The notes beneath the pieces are model-generated. The model had not been told where the DNA came from and did not search any database. It saw only the letters and a program-made list of their open reading frames with translations. DNA of 64,000 bases from Halobacillus amylolyticus (GTDB lineage Bacteria > Bacillota > Bacilli > Bacillales > Halobacillaceae), in assembly GCF_022921115.1 (NCBI RefSeq), contig NZ_CP095075.1:1371001-1435000 (forward strand), given 5' to 3'. Position numbers and translations under genes: made by a program. Shown in pieces: positions 43,835 to 53,305 of the stretch (position 1 is its first letter; each line of letters begins with the position of its first letter).

Positions 43835-46694
43835 TTGATTTTCCTCCTTTAGACATCTGTAACGCTTCCTGGATGATTCGGTTTTGTTCTGTTTTATGAA
43901 TGTTTGGTTCACCTACGGAAGGAGAAGCACGATGTGGTCTGCCTACATAACGGTGAATTTGTCCTTTTTTAAGCAATTTGTGAAGAATTCCTTCAACAAA
44001 ATACCAGCTTCCCATATTTTGCGGCTCTTCTTGAACCCATACAAGTTCCTCAAGATTTGGATAAGTGTCTAGAATTTCTGCAAGCTTCTTAGCAGGGAAA
44101 GGATAAATTTGTTCGATTCGAACCGCATCGATCGTTTCAAAAGTTTCGTTCTCCGTGTTCTCTACTGCATCTTCGATTTCAACCATAATTTTCCCGCTGC
44201 CTAAAAGCAAGGATTTAACTTTATTTTTATTTTCTTCTTTACTTAAACCAGGTTGTTTAAGGATTGATTGGAAGTTACTGTCACTAAACCTACTACCCTC
44301 AACGGCCACGCGCTGGTTACGAAGCAAGCTCTTCGGTGACATAATAACCAATGGTCTAGCTTCCTCTTTATTACTAATCGCTGCCTGGCGTCTTAGTAAA
44401 TGGAAATATTGAGCGGATGATGTCACGTTAGCAACCGTCCAGTTATTCTCAGCCGCTAACTGCAGGAAGCGTTCAAGACGGGCACTTGAGTGCTCTGGTC
44501 CTTGTCCTTCATAACCGTGTGGGAGTAAGAAAACCATGCTTGATTTCTCTCCCCATTTGGCACGGCCTGCTGCTACAAACTGGTCAAAGATAACTTGACC
44601 CGCATTAGCGAAATCACCAAACTGTGCTTCCCAAATAACGAGAGCTTCAGGTGCTTGTACACTGTATCCATATTCAAAGCCGATGACTCCAGCCTCTGAT
44701 AACGGACTATTGTAAATATCAAAGGAGGCTTTCGCCTGTTCCAATCCGTGGAGCGGGCTATATGTTTCATCTGTATCAATATCATGAAGGACCATATGAC
44801 GGTGGGCAAAGGTTCCACGCTCCGTATCCTGTCCTGTAATCCTTATTGGTGTTCCATCTTCTAAGATAGAAGCAAAGGCAAGCGCTTCAGCAGTAGCCCA
44901 GTCTACTTTATTTCCGTCATCTAACATATTTCCACGCCGCTTGAGGATTTTTTCAAGTTTCTTAAATCCATTAAATCCTTCAGGACGTTTAAGCATATCT
45001 TGATTTAATTGTCGTAAACGTTCAAGATCCACCACTGTTTCGATCTCATCAAGCGGCCGCTCTACTCCACCCGGACGATCTTTTACATCGGCCTCTTTTG
45101 TTTCATTCTCCTTCATATTGTTGTAAGTAGCACGAAGGTTTTTTTCAATTTCTTCATTAATTTGCTTAAGAGTCCCTTCTTCCACACTACCCTCATCAAT
45201 AAGAGATTTTTCAAAAATGTTAGCAACTGTTGGATGATCATCAATCTCTTTGTAGAGCTTCGGTTGTGTTGAGCGGGGCTCATCTATTTCGTTATGTCCA
45301 TAACGGCGATAACCGACTAAATCAATTAAAAAGTCTTTATGGAATTTTTGACGATATTCATACGCCAAAGACATTGCTGATAAGCAAGCAACTGGATCAT
45401 CAGCATTCACGTGAACAACAGGGATTTCATAACCCTTAGCAAGATCACTTGCGTATCTCGTCGATCTGCCATCCCGTCTGTTCGTTGTGAAACCTACTAA
45501 GTTATTCCCAATAATATGGATGGTTCCACCTGTGCGATACCCAGGTAAGTCACTCATATTCAACCCTTCAGCGACAACCCCTTCTCCGATGAAAGCCGCA
45601 TCGCCATGAATAAGGATACCGAATGCTTCATCCTCATCCATCTGAGCATAACCCGGTTCGGAACGGTCATCCTGAGCCGCCCTTGTAAATCCTTGTACAA
45701 CTGGATTGACATATTCTAAATGTGACGGGTTGTGACTTAATGTCACCCGAGTGCTTGTTTGTTCTCCATCCCCGATTTCTCGGCGGGCTCCGAAATGATA
45801 TTTCACATCCCCTGTCCAGCCGTAGTTGATCCCTGTGGAACCTTCTGAAGGGACCAACTCCTTGTCTGGAGAAAGATGAAACTCAGAGAAAATTCTATCG
45901 TAAGGCTTACCTAACACATGGGCAAGGACATTCAGCCTTCCCCTGTGAGCCATTCCCATCATAATGTGTTCGATTTTATCTCCAGATGCTGATTGAACAA
46001 TATGGTCCAGCATCGGTACCATCACATCTAAACCTTCAATAGAGAAACGCTTTTGAGCAACAAAGGTTTTAGCAAGGAAATTCTCGAAACCTTCTACATC
46101 AGCCAATCTTTTAAGAAGCTGCTTCTTCTCTTCTTTACTTAAGTTAACTTGGAAGGCAGCTGACTCTACTTTATCTTGAAGCCACTTACGCTCTTCGTCA
46201 TTATTCACATGATCATACTCAAAAGAGATCGTACCTGCGTACCTTTCCTTAAGCGTACGAACAACACTTAAGGCATTATCTAATTTAACAGGGGACTCTG
46301 GCCAAACCCATTCAGCTGGAATTCCCTTTAAGTCTTCTTCTGTTAATCCGTAACTTTCAATATTTATTAAAGTAGAAACAGGACGTTCGTCACTTCCGAC
46401 AGCATAAATGTTTGCCTCTAAGTGTCCATGACGACGAATAGCCTCAACAAGTTTCAATGCTGAGGTCACTTTCACAATATCTTCGGATGAAGCCTTTGCT
46501 TCCCCATTCGTTGCAGGAGATGCTTGTGTAGTCATCATCCAAGCTGGTGCACCATAATTATCAAATACTTCTTTTAATGAAGCGTCGACAGCATCAGCGT
46601 CATTTTGATATAACTCATACTGTTCCTCAATATACCCCATGTTGGGGCCGTGAAATTTTTCCCAAAAGCTTTCACTGGAGCCTTGATTTGACAC
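43821..46694 (-). CDS. odhA: 2-oxoglutarate dehydrogenase E1
   Basis: The 957-residue protein has the E1o pattern: HRGRLNVLAHVLGKPYDRIF, HFGARREIGDG, LIHGDAAFIGEGVVAEGLNMSDLPGYRTGGTIHIIGNN with the TPP-binding elements, VHVNADDPVACL, RRYGHNEIDEP, and C-terminal FLLPHGYEGQGPEHSSARLERFLQL. It decarboxylates 2-oxoglutarate. GTG at 46694 follows GGGGG. A cre-like site overlaps the leader start. Confidence 0.95.
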   Translation of the reverse strand: MSNQGSSESFWEKFHGPNMGYIEEQYELYQNDADAVDASLKEVFDNYGAPAWMMTTQASPATNGEAKASSEDIVKVTSALKLVEAIRRHGHLEANIYAVGSDERPVSTLINIESYGLTEEDLKGIPAEWVWPESPVKLDNALSVVRTLKERYAGTISFEYDHVNNDEERKWLQDKVESAAFQVNLSKEEKKQLLKRLADVEGFENFLAKTFVAQKRFSIEGLDVMVPMLDHIVQSASGDKIEHIMMGMAHRGRLNVLAHVLGKPYDRIFSEFHLSPDKELVPSEGSTGINYGWTGDVKYHFGARREIGDGEQTSTRVTLSHNPSHLEYVNPVVQGFTRAAQDDRSEPGYAQMDEDEAFGILIHGDAAFIGEGVVAEGLNMSDLPGYRTGGTIHIIGNNLVGFTTNRRDGRSTRYASDLAKGYEIPVVHVNADDPVACLSAMSLAYEYRQKFHKDFLIDLVGYRRYGHNEIDEPRSTQPKLYKEIDDHPTVANIFEKSLIDEGSVEEGTLKQINEEIEKNLRATYNNMKENETKEADVKDRPGGVERPLDEIETVVDLERLRQLNQDMLKRPEGFNGFKKLEKILKRRGNMLDDGNKVDWATAEALAFASILEDGTPIRITGQDTERGTFAHRHMVLHDIDTDETYSPLHGLEQAKASFDIYNSPLSEAGVIGFEYGYSVQAPEALVIWEAQFGDFANAGQVIFDQFVAAGRAKWGEKSSMVFLLPHGYEGQGPEHSSARLERFLQLAAENNWTVANVTSSAQYFHLLRRQAAISNKEEARPLVIMSPKSLLRNQRVAVEGSRFSDSNFQSILKQPGLSKEENKNKVKSLLLGSGKIMVEIEDAVENTENETFETIDAVRIEQIYPFPAKKLAEILDTYPNLEELVWVQEEPQNMGSWYFVEGILHKLLKKGQIHRYVGRPHRASPSVGEPNIHKTEQNRIIQEALQMSKGGKSNEGN

Positions 46695-46732
46695 GTCTAA
46701 ATACCCCCAAGTAATTGTTGTCCAATGCTAGA

Positions 46733-46789
46733 ACGTAAACGTTTGCAAATACATACTCTATTATAGAGTTGAAACGTCCATTAATTCAA
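46733..46789 (-). promoter_or_regulatory. odhAB promoter with cre site
   Basis: On the minus strand TTGAAT (46789-46784) and TATAAT (46765-46760), 18 bp apart, are followed by TTGCAAACGTTTACGT (46748-46733), matching the cre consensus WTGNAARCGNWWWCAW except at one base. The site lies at the start of the transcript, where bound CcpA could block elongation. CcpA repression of odhAB is known in Bacillus. Confidence 0.65.
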
Positions 46790-46839
46790 CATATAGTACT
46801 TATTTTTTAAACCTTAAACAATATTTCCATTATAACAAT

Positions 46840-46866
46840 AAAGGCGCACCTGTGGGTACGCCTTTT
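46840..46866. terminator. Hairpin with T-run in the odhA-prkA gap
   Basis: AAAGGCG and CGCCTTT with inner ACC/GGT form an 11-bp stem with one mismatch and CCTTTTTC on the plus side. The rest of 46867-47165 shows no gene; an AGGAG before an AUG-UAG pair near 47085 is not a reading frame. Confidence 0.55.
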
Positions 46867-47165
46867 TCACTTTTTATAGGTAAAGTGTGGGAATTCAGCT
46901 CTCTTCATACCAAGAACCTGTGCCGCACCCGATCACTTAAAGGCTTACACACATTTATTAGGTGATGTAGAATTTTATCGTTGCTTTTGTTTTCTCATCA
47001 AAAAGAGTCGTTTTAGATAACTGTGTACTATTATTCCCAGTTATTAAATTGATAAAACATGATTCCTACTAGTAAAAAGCGAAAGGAGCCCAGATTATGT
47101 AGTGCAAGTTTTACTAAATAAGGAATTTGTCTGAAACAGAGACGTCCAGTTTTAGAACCAAACGG

Positions 47166-47205
47166 AAAAAAAGCATACCAGTCTATGCTCAGACTGACAT
47201 GCTCT
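47166..47205 (-). terminator. Terminator of prkA
   Basis: AGCATGTCAGTCT pairs with AGACTGGTATGCT (one mismatch), followed by TTTTTTT on the minus strand. Confidence 0.88.
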
Positions 47206-47213
47206 TAATGTAT

Positions 47214-49109
47214 TTATCGGTTTAATAAACTTCCTACATATTTTAATAGTTCATTAGCTGAAGTGGAATTATAGCCATGCTCATCTACTAATGTGGCCAC
47301 AACCTCATTAATCTTCTTCAACTGCTGTTCATCAGGTGTTTTCGTTGATGTGGTAATCTTGACAACATCCTTCAGATCAGCAAACAGCTTCTTCTGAATC
47401 GCTTCACGGAGACGTTCATGGGATTGATAATCAAATTTCTTGCCTTTTCTTGCATACGCGGAAATGCGGATAAGAATTTCTTCACGGAAGGCCTTTTTCG
47501 CATTCTCTGAGACACCAATTTGTTCTTCAATGGAACGCATTAGTCGCTCGTCAGGGTTCAATTCTTCACCTGTAAGTGGATCACGTAGTTTCGCTTTATT
47601 GCAGTAAGCTTCCACATTGTCTAAATAATTATCCATTAATGTTCGAGCTGACTCCTCATACGAATAGACGAACGCTTTCTGGACTTCCTTCTTAGCAAGA
47701 TCATCATATTGTTTTCTGGCAAGCGAAATAAATTCCAAATAGCGATCTTTATCCTCACCTGATATAGACGCATGATTATCAAGGCCGTCTTTGAGGGAAC
47801 GTAACACATCAAGCGCATTGATTGATGTCATTTCTTTTTTAATAATAGTTGAAGAAATACGGTTAATGACATAACGGGGGTCAATCCCGCTCATCCCCTC
47901 ATCCGAGAACTCCTTCTTCAATTCCTCTACATCCACATCACTAAAGCCTTCCACCATTTCCCCGTCATATAGATACATTTTCTTCAATACATCAACAGAG
48001 GCTTTTTTCGATTCTTTCAAACGCGTTAGAATCGTGAACATTGCAGCTACTTTAAGCGTGTGTGGCGCTATATGCACATCGCGTATGTCACTTTCACGGA
48101 TCATTTTTTCATAAATCCGTTCCTCTTGTGTGACTTTCAAATTGTATGGAACCGGCATGACAATCATTCGCGAATGAAGCGCTTCGTTTTTCTTATTGGC
48201 AATGAAAGATCGATACTCCGCTTCGTTCGTATGTGCAATAATCAATTCATCCGCAGAGATAAGTGCAAATCGTCCAGCTTTGAAATTCCCTTCTTGTGTG
48301 AGGCTTAATAGGTGCCATAGGAACTTCTCGTCACACTTCAACATCTCCTGAAATTCCATCATTCCACGGTTCGCTTTATTCAGTTCACCGTCAAAACGAT
48401 AGGCACGCGGATCCGATTCAGAACCGAACTGTGCGATCGTTGAAAAGTCAATAGAGCCTGTCAGATCAGCGATATCTTGTGACTTCGGATCAGAAGGACT
48501 AAATGTTCCAATTCCCGTTCGCTTATCCTCGGAGAAAAAGATGCGTTCAACTTGGACATCTTCCATACGGCCACCATAATCCTGTTCAAGGCGCATCGTG
48601 TTTAACGGTGATAGACTTCCTTCAACCCGAATGCCATATTCTTCTTTAAATTCATCCCTGAGATGATGTGGAATCATGTGAAGCGGGTCTTCATGCATGG
48701 GACAGCCCTTAATTGCGAAGACAGCCCCTTCATCGGAATACGAATATTTTTCTAACCCGCGTTTTAATAAGTTAACAAGTGTAGATTTCCCGCCACTTAC
48801 AGGTCCCATTAATAACAAAATTCTTTTTCTAACATCCAATCTTCTTGCCGCGGGGTGAAAGTATTCCTCAACCAGCCGCTCCATCGCTTCATCTAACCCA
48901 TAAATATCCTCATCAAAAAAGGAATACTTTTTGCGACTGTTGTCCTCCTCAACCCCAGCTTCTGTAATCATATTATATACACGCGAATGGGCAGATTGAG
49001 CTAAGAACGGTTTCTCTTTTAATAGGTCCAAGTATTCTCGAAAAGTACCTTCCCATTTCAGTTCTTCCTCATGTTCTCTTCGTTCCTGGATTTTCTTTAA
49101 AATATCCAC
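47214..49109 (-). CDS. prkA: PrkA serine protein kinase / AAA+ protein
   Basis: The 631-residue protein has the PrkA AAA domain with Walker A LLMGPVSGGKSTLVNLLKRGL, GCPMHEDPLHMIP, IGTFSPSDPKSQDIADLTGSIDF and the C-terminal PrkA region with RYVINRISSTIIKKEM. It is a sporulation-expressed kinase in B. subtilis, recently described also as an AAA+ protease; it works with YhbH and SpoVR homologues in enterobacteria (YeaG-YeaH-YcgB). GTG at 49109 follows GGGAGG. It is monocistronic here. Confidence 0.95.
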   Translation of the reverse strand: MDILKKIQERREHEEELKWEGTFREYLDLLKEKPFLAQSAHSRVYNMITEAGVEEDNSRKKYSFFDEDIYGLDEAMERLVEEYFHPAARRLDVRKRILLLMGPVSGGKSTLVNLLKRGLEKYSYSDEGAVFAIKGCPMHEDPLHMIPHHLRDEFKEEYGIRVEGSLSPLNTMRLEQDYGGRMEDVQVERIFFSEDKRTGIGTFSPSDPKSQDIADLTGSIDFSTIAQFGSESDPRAYRFDGELNKANRGMMEFQEMLKCDEKFLWHLLSLTQEGNFKAGRFALISADELIIAHTNEAEYRSFIANKKNEALHSRMIVMPVPYNLKVTQEERIYEKMIRESDIRDVHIAPHTLKVAAMFTILTRLKESKKASVDVLKKMYLYDGEMVEGFSDVDVEELKKEFSDEGMSGIDPRYVINRISSTIIKKEMTSINALDVLRSLKDGLDNHASISGEDKDRYLEFISLARKQYDDLAKKEVQKAFVYSYEESARTLMDNYLDNVEAYCNKAKLRDPLTGEELNPDERLMRSIEEQIGVSENAKKAFREEILIRISAYARKGKKFDYQSHERLREAIQKKLFADLKDVVKITTSTKTPDEQQLKKINEVVATLVDEHGYNSTSANELLKYVGSLLNR

Positions 49110-49285
49110 TTAACGACCTCCCTCGTCGTATCAACCAAAAGTTAATTTATTCTATGCCCCACCTTATGAAAACATGAATCTCGTCTTATATTTAGAAAGC
49201 TTTAAAAACTGGAATATCAATAAGAATGAACCAAACATTAACTTACGTTTTAATGCTTACACACAAATAGTAACAAAAGCAGATT

Positions 49286-49314
49286 TTGACACTTGTAAAA
49301 TGCCTTGTTAGAAT
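49286..49314 (+). promoter_or_regulatory. Promoter of lipM-lipA
   Basis: TTGACA (49286-49291), 17-bp spacer, TAGAAT (49309-49314), a near-consensus sigma-A promoter about 50 bp before lipM. Confidence 0.8.
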
Positions 49315-49367
49315 TATTATGAATATTTTAGGATGGTAAAGAATTTATTAAAGGAAAGAAGGCGAAC

Positions 49368-50186
49368 ATGATGGAAACATGGTACTTTGTCGATTCTAAT
49401 CACCTCTCCCCTGCCTTAAACATGGCGATGGATGAAGCTCTGATGAATTGGCATCGTGAAGGAAAAATACCGCCTGTCCTTCGTTTTTACGGATGGAATC
49501 CAGCCGGCCTTTCCGTCGGTTACTTCCAGAAGGTTAACGGAAAAATTGATATAGAAGGTGTCAAGAGGCACGGCTATGAACTCGTTCGCAGACAGACTGG
49601 CGGCCGGGCCGTACTTCATGACAATGAGCTAACTTACAGTGTCATCGTCTCAGAGCAGCACCCGCAGATGCCCGCTTCGGTCAAGGAAGCCTACCTTATT
49701 ATTTCCAAAGGGTTGTTTGAAGGGTTTAGAGAATTAAATATTAAAGCTGAATTTGCCATCCCTGAGGGGAAACTTGACACAACTGGTTCTGCTGTATGCT
49801 TTGAAGAACCTTCCTGGTACGAACTGATCGTCAATGGGAAAAAGACAGCAGGCAGTGCCCAGACAAGAAAAAAAGGAATCATCCTTCAACACGGATCCAT
49901 TCCTATTGATATGGATGAAACAAAGTTGTTTGACATGTTTATTTACAAAAATGACCGAATCAAGGAAAGGGCACGGAAAGCTTTTAGTGACAAGGCAAGT
50001 TCTATTAACAGCCTGCTTTCTGAACCCAAGACGTTTGATGAGGTGAAATCTGCTTTTAAAAAAGGGTTTGAAAAAGGTTTAGATTTAAATTTACAGCCCT
50101 TCACATTAAATGAAGAGCAATGGTCAGAAGTACACAAAATTGCTGAAGAACGATATACCAATGATGAGTGGAATTACTCACGATAA
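49368..50186 (+). CDS. lipM: Octanoyltransferase LipM
   Basis: The 272-residue protein has the biotin/lipoate ligase-like fold: [42 protein letters not shown] and, in the middle, [30 protein letters not shown]. The Cys of SAVCFEEPS is the nucleophile that carries octanoyl from ACP in LipM. It passes octanoate to GcvH in endogenous lipoate synthesis. The gene is followed 20 bp later by lipA, which completes the pathway. Confidence 0.92.
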   Translation: MMETWYFVDSNHLSPALNMAMDEALMNWHREGKIPPVLRFYGWNPAGLSVGYFQKVNGKIDIEGVKRHGYELVRRQTGGRAVLHDNELTYSVIVSEQHPQMPASVKEAYLIISKGLFEGFRELNIKAEFAIPEGKLDTTGSAVCFEEPSWYELIVNGKKTAGSAQTRKKGIILQHGSIPIDMDETKLFDMFIYKNDRIKERARKAFSDKASSINSLLSEPKTFDEVKSAFKKGFEKGLDLNLQPFTLNEEQWSEVHKIAEERYTNDEWNYSR

Positions 50187-50206
50187 AAAAAGGGAGTGGA
50201 TCAACA

Positions 50207-51151
50207 ATGGCCAAAAAAGAGGAACACGTTAGAAAACCTGACTGGCTGAAAATTAAAATCAACACAAACAAATCTTACACAGGGTTAAAGAAACTCATGC
50301 GTGAGAAAAAGCTTAACACCGTATGTGAGGAAGCACGCTGTCCAAACATACACGAATGCTGGAGTGAAAGAAAAACCGCTACATTTATGATTCTGGGCGA
50401 TACATGTACACGTGGATGTCGCTTTTGTGCCGTTAAGACAGGCCTTCCTAATGAATTAGACTGGGGTGAGCCAGAGCGCGTGGCTGAATCTGTAGAAATT
50501 ATGGGCCTCAAACACGTCGTTGTCACTGCCGTAGCTCGTGATGACTTAAATGATGGCGGTGCAGCAGTTTTCGGTGAAACTGTGAAAGCTATTCGCCGTA
50601 AAGTTCCTGGTTGTACCGTTGAAATTCTCCCTTCGGATATGAAAGGGGATTACGAAAGCCTTCATACATTAATGGGTGGCGAGCCTGACATTTTCAACCA
50701 CAATATTGAAACCGTCCGTCGTCTAACGAAAAAAGTACGTGCCCGTGCCATGTATGACCGCTCTCTTGAGCTACTGCGCCGAGTAAAAGAAATCCGACCA
50801 GATACACCAACGAAATCAAGTCTCATGGTCGGTCTAGGTGAAACGAAAGAAGAAATTGTTCAAGCTATGGACGACCTTCTTGCACATAACGTAGATATAA
50901 TGACAATTGGTCAATACTTACAGCCAACGAAAAAACATTTAAACGTAGAACGCTATTACCATCCTGATGAATTTGAGGAGTTAAGAAAAATCGCAATGGA
51001 AAAAGGCTTTAAACATTGTGAAGCTGGTCCGATGGTGCGTTCTTCTTACCATGCCGATGAACAAGTCAATGAAACTTCCGCACAGCGTCGGATTAAATAT
51101 ATGCAAGGCTATGAATCTAAAGGAGAAACATTAAATACTACGAACTTTTAA
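50207..51151 (+). CDS. lipA: Lipoyl synthase
   Basis: ATG at 50207 ([19 protein letters not shown]) follows AGGGAG, giving 314 residues. The auxiliary [4Fe-4S] cysteines are in [14 protein letters not shown], the radical-SAM cysteines in [12 protein letters not shown], and the C-terminal Ser ligand region is [10 protein letters not shown]. It inserts two sulfurs into octanoyl groups on GcvH or E2 proteins. It is cotranscribed with lipM and ends at a strong terminator. Confidence 0.96.
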   Translation: MAKKEEHVRKPDWLKIKINTNKSYTGLKKLMREKKLNTVCEEARCPNIHECWSERKTATFMILGDTCTRGCRFCAVKTGLPNELDWGEPERVAESVEIMGLKHVVVTAVARDDLNDGGAAVFGETVKAIRRKVPGCTVEILPSDMKGDYESLHTLMGGEPDIFNHNIETVRRLTKKVRARAMYDRSLELLRRVKEIRPDTPTKSSLMVGLGETKEEIVQAMDDLLAHNVDIMTIGQYLQPTKKHLNVERYYHPDEFEELRKIAMEKGFKHCEAGPMVRSSYHADEQVNETSAQRRIKYMQGYESKGETLNTTNF

Positions 51152-51154
51152 TAT

Positions 51155-51186
51155 TAAAAAAGTCGCCTCGATAGGGCGACTTTTTT
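51155..51186. terminator. Terminator of lipM-lipA
   Basis: AAAAAAGTCGCC and GGGCGACTTTTTT form a perfect stem with a short loop; bidirectional for the convergent lipoprotein gene. Confidence 0.9.
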
Positions 51187-51976
51187 AATTTGAATTGTTG
51201 GTTTTTTCATCTGTTTGTCGTTTATCATCAATTGATTCTTCAGGATCTGCTGTTTCCTTATTTCCTTCTTCGGTTTGGTCTGATGTATCATCTTTCATTG
51301 GACGATCGTCTTCCGTTATCCCATTCTGATCCTCGTCTTTTGTGTCTTGTTCGCTGTCTTTACTTTCCTCTGTATTACCAGTTGTTTGCTCCGGACTTTC
51401 AGCAGCAGGTTCATCAGTTGTTACTTCTTTTTTTTCTTCCTCTTTTACAGTAGTGCTATTATCAGATGTTTTCACTTTTTCTTTGTCTTTTTCCGGCTTC
51501 TGTGTATTTGATGGGTCTGATTTTGAAGTATTTGATGACGAGTTCTTCTCTGGTTCCCATGTGTAAGAACTTTCATCTGAATAACTGTACGATGGAGGAT
51601 TATAGCTAGACTGGTCACTTTCATTATATGTATTTCCTGTTTGATTAGATGAATAGGTGGGTTCAGAAGAGTTTGGAATATCGACTTCTTCCCTGTCTTT
51701 CAAAACAATTTCCTCCCTTGTCTCCTGACCAACTTCTTCGCCTGTCTCTTGATCTCTTTCAACCTGTTCTTTATCATCTTCTTTTACAGAAGCGTCTTTA
51801 TTCGCTTCTGCTTCATCTTTCATTACTTTGTCAGATTGCTTAGCTTTGTGCTTTATTTCTTCAAGAGTAACGGTTATCGGCTCCTTCGCTTGCCCTTTCT
51901 CTCCTCCCACACTGCCGCACGCAGCCAGGAATAAACAAAGGCTTCCTAACATGAATGACATCCTTACAACTTTCAC
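51185..51976 (-). CDS. Acidic low-complexity lipoprotein, 263 aa
   Basis: A signal peptide with lipobox LAAC (Cys20; MLGSLCLFLAACGSVGG) implies lipid anchoring. The mature protein is Glu/Asp/Ser/Thr/Asn-rich, highly charged and probably disordered, with a Tyr/Ser patch (SSYNPPSYSYSDESSYTW) in the middle. The extreme acidity fits a salt-adapted surface protein. GTG at 51976 follows AGGAG. No homologous family is recognised. Confidence 0.7.
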   Translation of the reverse strand: MKVVRMSFMLGSLCLFLAACGSVGGEKGQAKEPITVTLEEIKHKAKQSDKVMKDEAEANKDASVKEDDKEQVERDQETGEEVGQETREEIVLKDREEVDIPNSSEPTYSSNQTGNTYNESDQSSYNPPSYSYSDESSYTWEPEKNSSSNTSKSDPSNTQKPEKDKEKVKTSDNSTTVKEEEKKEVTTDEPAAESPEQTTGNTEESKDSEQDTKDEDQNGITEDDRPMKDDTSDQTEEGNKETADPEESIDDKRQTDEKTNNSN

Positions 51977-52060
51977 AGTACCTACACTCCTTTGAAAAAC
52001 ATTTTCGAATTCTCAATAGTTGGACTTTTAGTATAAACAAATTATACCATAAAATAAGAG

Positions 52061-52085
52061 AATAGCCGCCTGTTCGACGGCTATT
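52061..52085 (-). terminator. Hairpin downstream of the Gly/Tyr-rich gene
   Basis: AATAGCCG and CGGCTATT form an 8-bp stem with a T-rich minus-strand flank. Confidence 0.65.
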
Positions 52086-52097
52086 ACAAGTAACTTT

Positions 52098-52433
52098 TTA
52101 CCAAGGTGAACCATAGTAATAGGGCGGACGTCCGTACGGCGGGTGATACCCATATCCTCCACCATAGCCATACCCTGGACTATACCCAGGGCCATAACCT
52201 GGACTATAGGGGCCGTATCCAGGCCTAGGACCAGGACCAGGGCCATAACCACCATAGCCACCGCCCGGCAAAATAACGCTTCCTAATAATCCTCCCAGAA
52301 ACCCTCCTGCAAAGGGGCCTCCAATGAACCGGTTTCCTTCATAGCCGTATCCAAATGACTGCTGATCAGCAATTCGTGAATCTTCCTCGTTATGATAACC
52401 ATACTGATAGGGGTTGTGATAGTACGGATCCAT
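52098..52433 (-). CDS. Gly/Tyr/Pro-rich spore-coat-like protein
   Basis: The 111-residue product has a Tyr/His-rich start (MDPYYHNPYQYGYHNEED), a short hydrophobic stretch (GGPFAGGFLGGLLGSVILPGG) and a C-terminal half of GYGPGP/GYSPGYG repeats. Such composition is common in coat and exosporium proteins of bacilli. ATG at 52433 has GGAGGAATATAA upstream. Function is inferred from composition only. Confidence 0.6.
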   Translation of the reverse strand: MDPYYHNPYQYGYHNEEDSRIADQQSFGYGYEGNRFIGGPFAGGFLGGLLGSVILPGGGYGGYGPGPGPRPGYGPYSPGYGPGYSPGYGYGGGYGYHPPYGRPPYYYGSPW

Positions 52434-52559
52434 TTATATTCCTCCATTTTAAGCCTTGGTTATTCACCTACGCTTCAGCCTATGTAGGGGAAAACCCTAT
52501 TGTATAGGCGCTTACCCTGAATATTTCTAACTTCTTAGGAGAAATCCTTAGACAGGCAA

Positions 52560-52588
52560 TTCACATTACACAGCAAATAGGGTATAAT
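52560..52588 (+). promoter_or_regulatory. Promoter of the 31-aa membrane peptide
   Basis: TTCACA (52560-52565), 17-bp spacer, perfect TATAAT (52583-52588). Confidence 0.75.
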
Positions 52589-52634
52589 AACAACAGCATG
52601 CTTGTCTGTATAGACTTAAAGGAGGACACTATAC

Positions 52635-52730
52635 ATGAAATTAACCTTAATCATTCTTGTCTGTGTTACGTATTTAGTATCAATTTTCTCTTCAGGATAT
52701 GACACCAAAGCAGGTAAACCAAGAAAATAA
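52635..52730 (+). CDS. 31-aa single-pass membrane microprotein
   Basis: The frame MKLTLIILVCVTYLVSIFSS plus GYDTKAGKPRK follows AAAGGAGG with ideal spacing, has its own strong promoter and terminator, and sits between divergent minus-strand genes. One hydrophobic helix (~residues 3-19) and a basic tail predict a membrane peptide with the tail on the cytoplasmic side or a short secreted signal-like peptide. It does not match a known toxin in my memory. It is below the size usually annotated. Confidence 0.7.
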   Translation: MKLTLIILVCVTYLVSIFSSGYDTKAGKPRK

Positions 52731-52739
52731 TCAACGTAT

Positions 52740-52773
52740 AAAATCGCACCCCAGTTTGGGATGCGATTTTTTT
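52740..52773 (+). terminator. Terminator of the microprotein gene
   Basis: AAAATCGCA and TGCGATTTT form a 9-bp stem around CCCCAGTTTGGGA (itself partly paired), ending TTTTTTT. Confidence 0.88.
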
Positions 52774-52780
52774 AGCGACT

Positions 52781-53257
52781 TTATTTTATTAAATCAGGAA
52801 AGCTCTGCTGCTTCAATGCGTTGAATAGTATAATCGAAGCAGTATTTGCTAAATTTAATGAGCGAACCTTGTTCGTCATAGGAATCCGCAGGCAGCGATC
52901 TTCTAAGCCTTCAAGCAGTTCAGTAGGTATGCCATCCGTTTCTCTTCCAAACACAAAAAACCACGCTTCCTCCACGTCACTAAAATCAAAGTCAGCATAC
53001 GAGCGAGTCCCAAAGTTTTCAATATAATAATATTGTCCATTGGGAAATGTCTCGTAAAGCTCTTCAATGGAATCGTAATAATTGATCTTCACATCATGCC
53101 AATAATCAAGACCGGCTCTCTTCAACATTTTGTCATCTGTTGAAAAGCCTAGCGGACGGATTAAATGCAGCTGTGTATCGGTAGCTAAGCATGTGCGGGC
53201 AATATTACCTGTATTTGCAGGAATCTCTGGTTGAAATAATACGATATGATTAGCCAA
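52781..53257 (-). CDS. trmL: tRNA (cytidine/uridine-34 2'-O)-methyltransferase
   Basis: TTG at 53257 (MANHIVLFQPEIPANTGN) is spaced correctly from GAGGTG; GTG at 53266 overlaps the site. The 158-residue SPOUT protein has PEIPANTGNIARTC, LIRPLGFSTDDKMLKRAGLDYW, FGRETDGIPTELLEG and the C-terminal RIPMTNKVRSLNLANTASIILFNAL trefoil knot. It methylates the wobble nucleotide of tRNA-Leu. Known as cspR in B. subtilis, adjacent to yhbB, as here. Confidence 0.95.
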   Translation of the reverse strand: MANHIVLFQPEIPANTGNIARTCLATDTQLHLIRPLGFSTDDKMLKRAGLDYWHDVKINYYDSIEELYETFPNGQYYYIENFGTRSYADFDFSDVEEAWFFVFGRETDGIPTELLEGLEDRCLRIPMTNKVRSLNLANTASIILFNALKQQSFPDLIK

Positions 53258-53305
53258 TTTGTTCACCTCATTGTATGCAGAATCAACCTGACTATTATAT
53301 CATAT

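Noticed and set aside
47060..47160. Ribosome site followed by AUG-UAG as a minimal upstream frame
   Set aside because: No gene follows on that strand before the prkA terminator, so a regulatory role has no target.
46870..47160. Transposase remnant in the odhA-prkA gap
   Set aside because: Short frames such as MKRAEFPHFTYKK could not be matched to any family with confidence.
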